A DNA stretch of 64,000 nt. Origin: Sphingobacteriaceae bacterium GW460-11-11-14-LB5 (GTDB taxonomy: Bacteria > Bacteroidota > Bacteroidia > Sphingobacteriales > Sphingobacteriaceae). Under the pieces are notes generated by a model. It was not told where the DNA came from. It made no database searches and worked only from the letters and a program-made list of their open reading frames with translations. Where the stretch lies: NCBI GenBank assembly GCA_002151545.1, contig CP021237.1:310001-374000 (forward strand), read 5' to 3'. The translations under genes were made by a program, and so were the position numbers. Positions 62,473 to 64,000 of this stretch are shown in pieces (positions within the stretch are counted from its first letter, which is position 1; each line of letters starts with the position of its first letter).

Positions 62473-62841
62473 ATGGATATGATTAGCCATGAGGAATATC
62501 TGGAGGCACTCAAAAAAGTGAAGCTTTTTCACCTCCAATTGGAAAAGGAAATAGTAAAAGTGAAAATTACTGATAGCAATGCAGCAGGAAAAGGGATTTT
62601 AGAACTTTTAGCGCAGAATGCGAGTAATCGGTTATTTCATGCAGTGAAGTATTTTTTAGAGCTTGAAACCTCCTATCGTAAAATACCCTACCCATCTGCA
62701 GAAGATGTTCCAGTGATTTTTTTTACAGAGGAATATACCATAAAACAGTTAAAACCTGTTCGAAACTTGGGTAACAGTACCCTAGTGTTGCTCAACAGCA
62801 TTTTAAGAAATGCCGGATACAGTACCCTGAGGGAATTTTAG
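62473..62841 (+). CDS. Small protein of unknown function with alpha-CTD-like end
   Basis: 122 residues, charged and soluble. The first 70 residues look helical. The end, KPVRNLGNSTLVLLNSILRN followed by AGYSTL, follows the pattern of the RNA polymerase alpha C-terminal domain (RNLGxxSLxEIxxxLxxxGL), which is a helix-hairpin-helix fold for DNA or protein contact. The match is short. An ATG two codons on (62479) is an alternative start. It lies 54 bp past the MFS gene on the same strand. Confidence 0.5.
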   Translation: MDMISHEEYLEALKKVKLFHLQLEKEIVKVKITDSNAAGKGILELLAQNASNRLFHAVKYFLELETSYRKIPYPSAEDVPVIFFTEEYTIKQLKPVRNLGNSTLVLLNSILRNAGYSTLREF

Positions 62842-63179
62842 CAACAGCGATAATTTTAGTTATCGCCAACGCCGGATAGTATGTGATAAGGGTTGAGGGT
62901 AGTCGGTAGTCTTTTAACAACATCAAATAGGAGAAGAGTGTATATGGAACCAAAATGAGATGGGTACTATGTTTCAGAATGGGTAGGTGTGCCTTTTAAA
63001 TCGACTGAAAGCCGAAAATATAAATATACGATGAATTTGTACAGATTAGTCGACCAAAATGTTGGAGCAAAAGGGAGTCGAACTTGCGTATTTCGGCAAA
63101 AGTGGTTCTTCCCCACTTTTGGTAGTAATTACAAGGATTGAAGGTGAATGTTCGTTAGAAGTTTATGAACATTACGAAC
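62842..63179. other. 338-bp region without a gene; hairpin and tRNA-end-like sequence
   Basis: No gene is seen. CAAAAGTGG (63097-63105) pairs with CCACTTTTG (63113-63121). On the minus strand, bases 63088-63064 read like a worn tRNA 3' end with a GTTCGACTC T-loop pattern, but the stem is mostly unpaired. The stretch may be the far edge of a decayed insertion at tRNA-Ser. Confidence 0.35.
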
Positions 63180-63540
63180 CTAATCTTCTCTTCCGCTGAC
63201 GTATTTAAAGTTATTTCGGTAGATAATAATGCTGATCGGTAAATATATACGAGCAAAGCCGGCAGAAGACATGTCTGTATCCAAAATCTGTTTTTCTTCT
63301 TTTCCTAGAAACTTACCACGTATGAAGCCAGCTGTAATTGTTTCTTTCCGAAGGGTCAATTGCCTATTGATCTCAAAAATTTTCATTTGAAGGTCTGTCA
63401 AATAGTCATTTAACGACTTTAGATCTTCCTTTTTCCGTTTACTCTACCTGCAAAAATGATCCATTTCTTAGTTCACATGATCTTTCTGCAGTGATTTCGG
63501 ATCTATTTGCATCAGCATAAATCTGCATGTAGATGGCTTT
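63180..63540 (-). pseudogene. Degraded tyrosine integrase, N-terminal arm-binding part
   Basis: On the minus strand, pieces in three frames line up in the order of the arm DNA-binding domain of Bacteroidota phage/transposon integrases: KAIYMQIYADANRSEIT (from 63540), RSCE, AGRVNGKRK, then DLKSLNDYLTDLQMKIFEIN and LTLRKETITAGFIRGKFLGK (to about 63288). Frameshifts and stops separate them, and the core-binding and catalytic domains are missing. The last open piece continues to 63180 with unrelated sequence. It lies 112 bp from tRNA-Ser, a usual integration target, so this is probably the trace of an old integrated element. Confidence 0.75.
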
Positions 63541-63606
63541 TCAATTACTCACCGAATCACTCATCTGAACCATGCAAATTCATGCATATTTGAGTATACC
63601 GGAAAC

Positions 63607-63639
63607 TAAAAAAGCCTGAAATATCTCTATTTCAGGCTT
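63607..63639 (-). terminator. Intrinsic terminator after tRNA-Ser
   Basis: AAGCCTGAAAT (63612-63622) pairs perfectly with ATTTCAGGCTT (63629-63639) around a 6-base loop. Read on the minus strand, it comes 12 bp after the tRNA end and is followed by a T run (63607-63611 and the two stem-end T). Confidence 0.85.
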
Positions 63640-63651
63640 CAATTTTTTCGG

Positions 63652-63736
63652 CGGAGAGCGAGGGATTCGAACCCCCGGACCTGTTACAGTCAACAGTTTT
63701 CAAGACTGCCGCATTCGACCACTCTGCCAGCTCTCC
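63652..63736 (-). tRNA. tRNA-Ser (anticodon TGA)
   Basis: The minus strand gives acceptor arms GGAGAGC (from 63736) and GCTCTCC (to 63653) with discriminator G at 63652. The anticodon loop CTTGAAA carries TGA at 63702-63700. A long variable arm, as in serine tRNAs, precedes the T-arm with GGTTCGAATCC. The CCA end is not encoded. A promoter lies just upstream and a strong terminator follows. Confidence 0.96.
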
Positions 63737-63740
63737 GCTG

Positions 63741-63771
63741 CAAAAGTACGAACTTGGCGCAAATCTGCAAA
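63741..63771 (-). promoter_or_regulatory. Promoter of tRNA-Ser
   Basis: On the minus strand TTTG (63771-63768), a 19-bp spacer, and TACTTTTG (63748-63741) match the Bacteroidota promoter consensus TTTG-N19-TAnnTTTG. The -7 box ends 4 bp before the mature tRNA 5' end, so the transcript has almost no leader. Confidence 0.75.
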
Positions 63772-63854
63772 TGATTTCGAATCAAATATTTGCATAAATA
63801 TTTTAAGCGTTGCTAATCATTTAGTTAGCTCGCGTAAAAACGTTCAAAAAAATA

Positions 63855-63880
63855 AATAAAGGGCCAATATTGGCCTTTTT
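63855..63880. terminator. Palindromic terminator between partial gene and tRNA-Ser
   Basis: GGCCAATATTGGCC (63862-63875) is a perfect palindrome flanked by A-rich sequence on the left and T-rich on the right, so it could end transcription in both directions. It most likely serves the minus-strand gene that ends at 63909. Confidence 0.65.
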
Positions 63881-63908
63881 AAGCGAAATTTTGGACTTCA
63901 GCTTTAAG

Positions 63909-64000
63909 CTAAAGCGCCTGTTTAGGGTAAATTTTTTCCCGATCTACCGATAAAACGCCATTTCCCTCAATTGCAAAACAAACGAGTCCGATTAATACCG
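63909..64000 (-). CDS. C-terminal end of a small membrane protein, possibly DoxX-like
   Basis: Partial: the gene runs in from the right edge. The last 29 residues are visible, VLIGLVCFAIEGNGVLSVDR and EKIYPKQAL, with the stop at 63909-63911. A hydrophobic helix followed by a Gly-rich turn and SVD resembles the end of DoxX-family membrane proteins (LxGPGRYSLD). Too little is visible to be sure. Confidence 0.4.
   Translation of the reverse strand, partial: VLIGLVCFAIEGNGVLSVDREKIYPKQAL

Noticed and set aside
63097..63121. Intrinsic terminator
   Set aside because: The 9-bp stem is good, but neither strand has a T run after it and no gene ends there.

Overview
The window looks like a chromosomal segment of a Bacteroidota bacterium, most likely a Pedobacter or Mucilaginibacter-type member of the Sphingobacteriaceae. 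The signs are two SusC/SusD pairs, many secreted glycoside hydrolases, a fused CcoN-CcoO oxidase subunit, promoters of the Bacteroidota form (TTTG about 19 bp before TAnnTTTG), tRNA genes without an encoded CCA, and moderate AT richness. The genus is an inference.

Layout. 1-2243: the end of a probable sodium/sugar symporter, a lipoprotein of the L-rhamnose/L-fucose mutarotase family, a convergent AraC regulator and a small unknown gene. 2405-21163: a ten-gene plus-strand run with gaps of 88 bp or less. It encodes a GntR/UTRA regulator, a fusion of a ROK sugar kinase with a mannose-6-phosphate isomerase, an MFS sugar porter, a TIM-barrel sugar isomerase/epimerase, a phytanoyl-CoA dioxygenase-like enzyme, and five secreted glycosidase-like proteins of which two are GH38. 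This reads as alpha-mannoside degradation to fructose-6-phosphate, without its own SusC/SusD. 21164-23628: a 21-bp tandem repeat, two identical CAAACGTTTG palindromes and a GH110 alpha-1,3-galactosidase.

23662-41967: a low-oxygen block. It has a universal stress protein, an alcohol dehydrogenase gene broken by one in-frame stop, a PNPOx-like flavoprotein, a large Cys-rich protein of unknown role, a histidine kinase with every FixL haem-pocket residue at FixL spacing, a receiver-CRP fusion regulator, a 97-bp repeat array, and an operon for HemN and the cbb3 oxidase with its assembly factors (ccoI, ccoS, ccoNO, ccoQ, ccoP, ccoG, ccoH, a TauE/SafE protein). Two promoters in this block carry CRP-type GTGA-N6-TCAC-like sites placed 51.5 bp before an identical TAGTTTTG -7 element. 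I infer that the kinase and the fused regulator play the parts of FixL and FixJ-FixK in one short cascade.

42010-44429: two small genes and 1.3 kb of apparently decayed DNA holding an ATPase remnant, an orphan terminator, a structured GC-rich patch and a perfect 52-bp palindrome. 44430-56933: a minus-strand polysaccharide utilisation locus: GH29 fucosidase, two SusC/SusD pairs and a lipoprotein metallopeptidase with an F5/8C domain. 57303-62841: a one-pass membrane protein resembling a sensor, a secreted repeat protein, an MFS transporter and a small unknown gene. 62842-64000: a degraded integrase beside tRNA-Ser(TGA), and the end of a small membrane protein gene.
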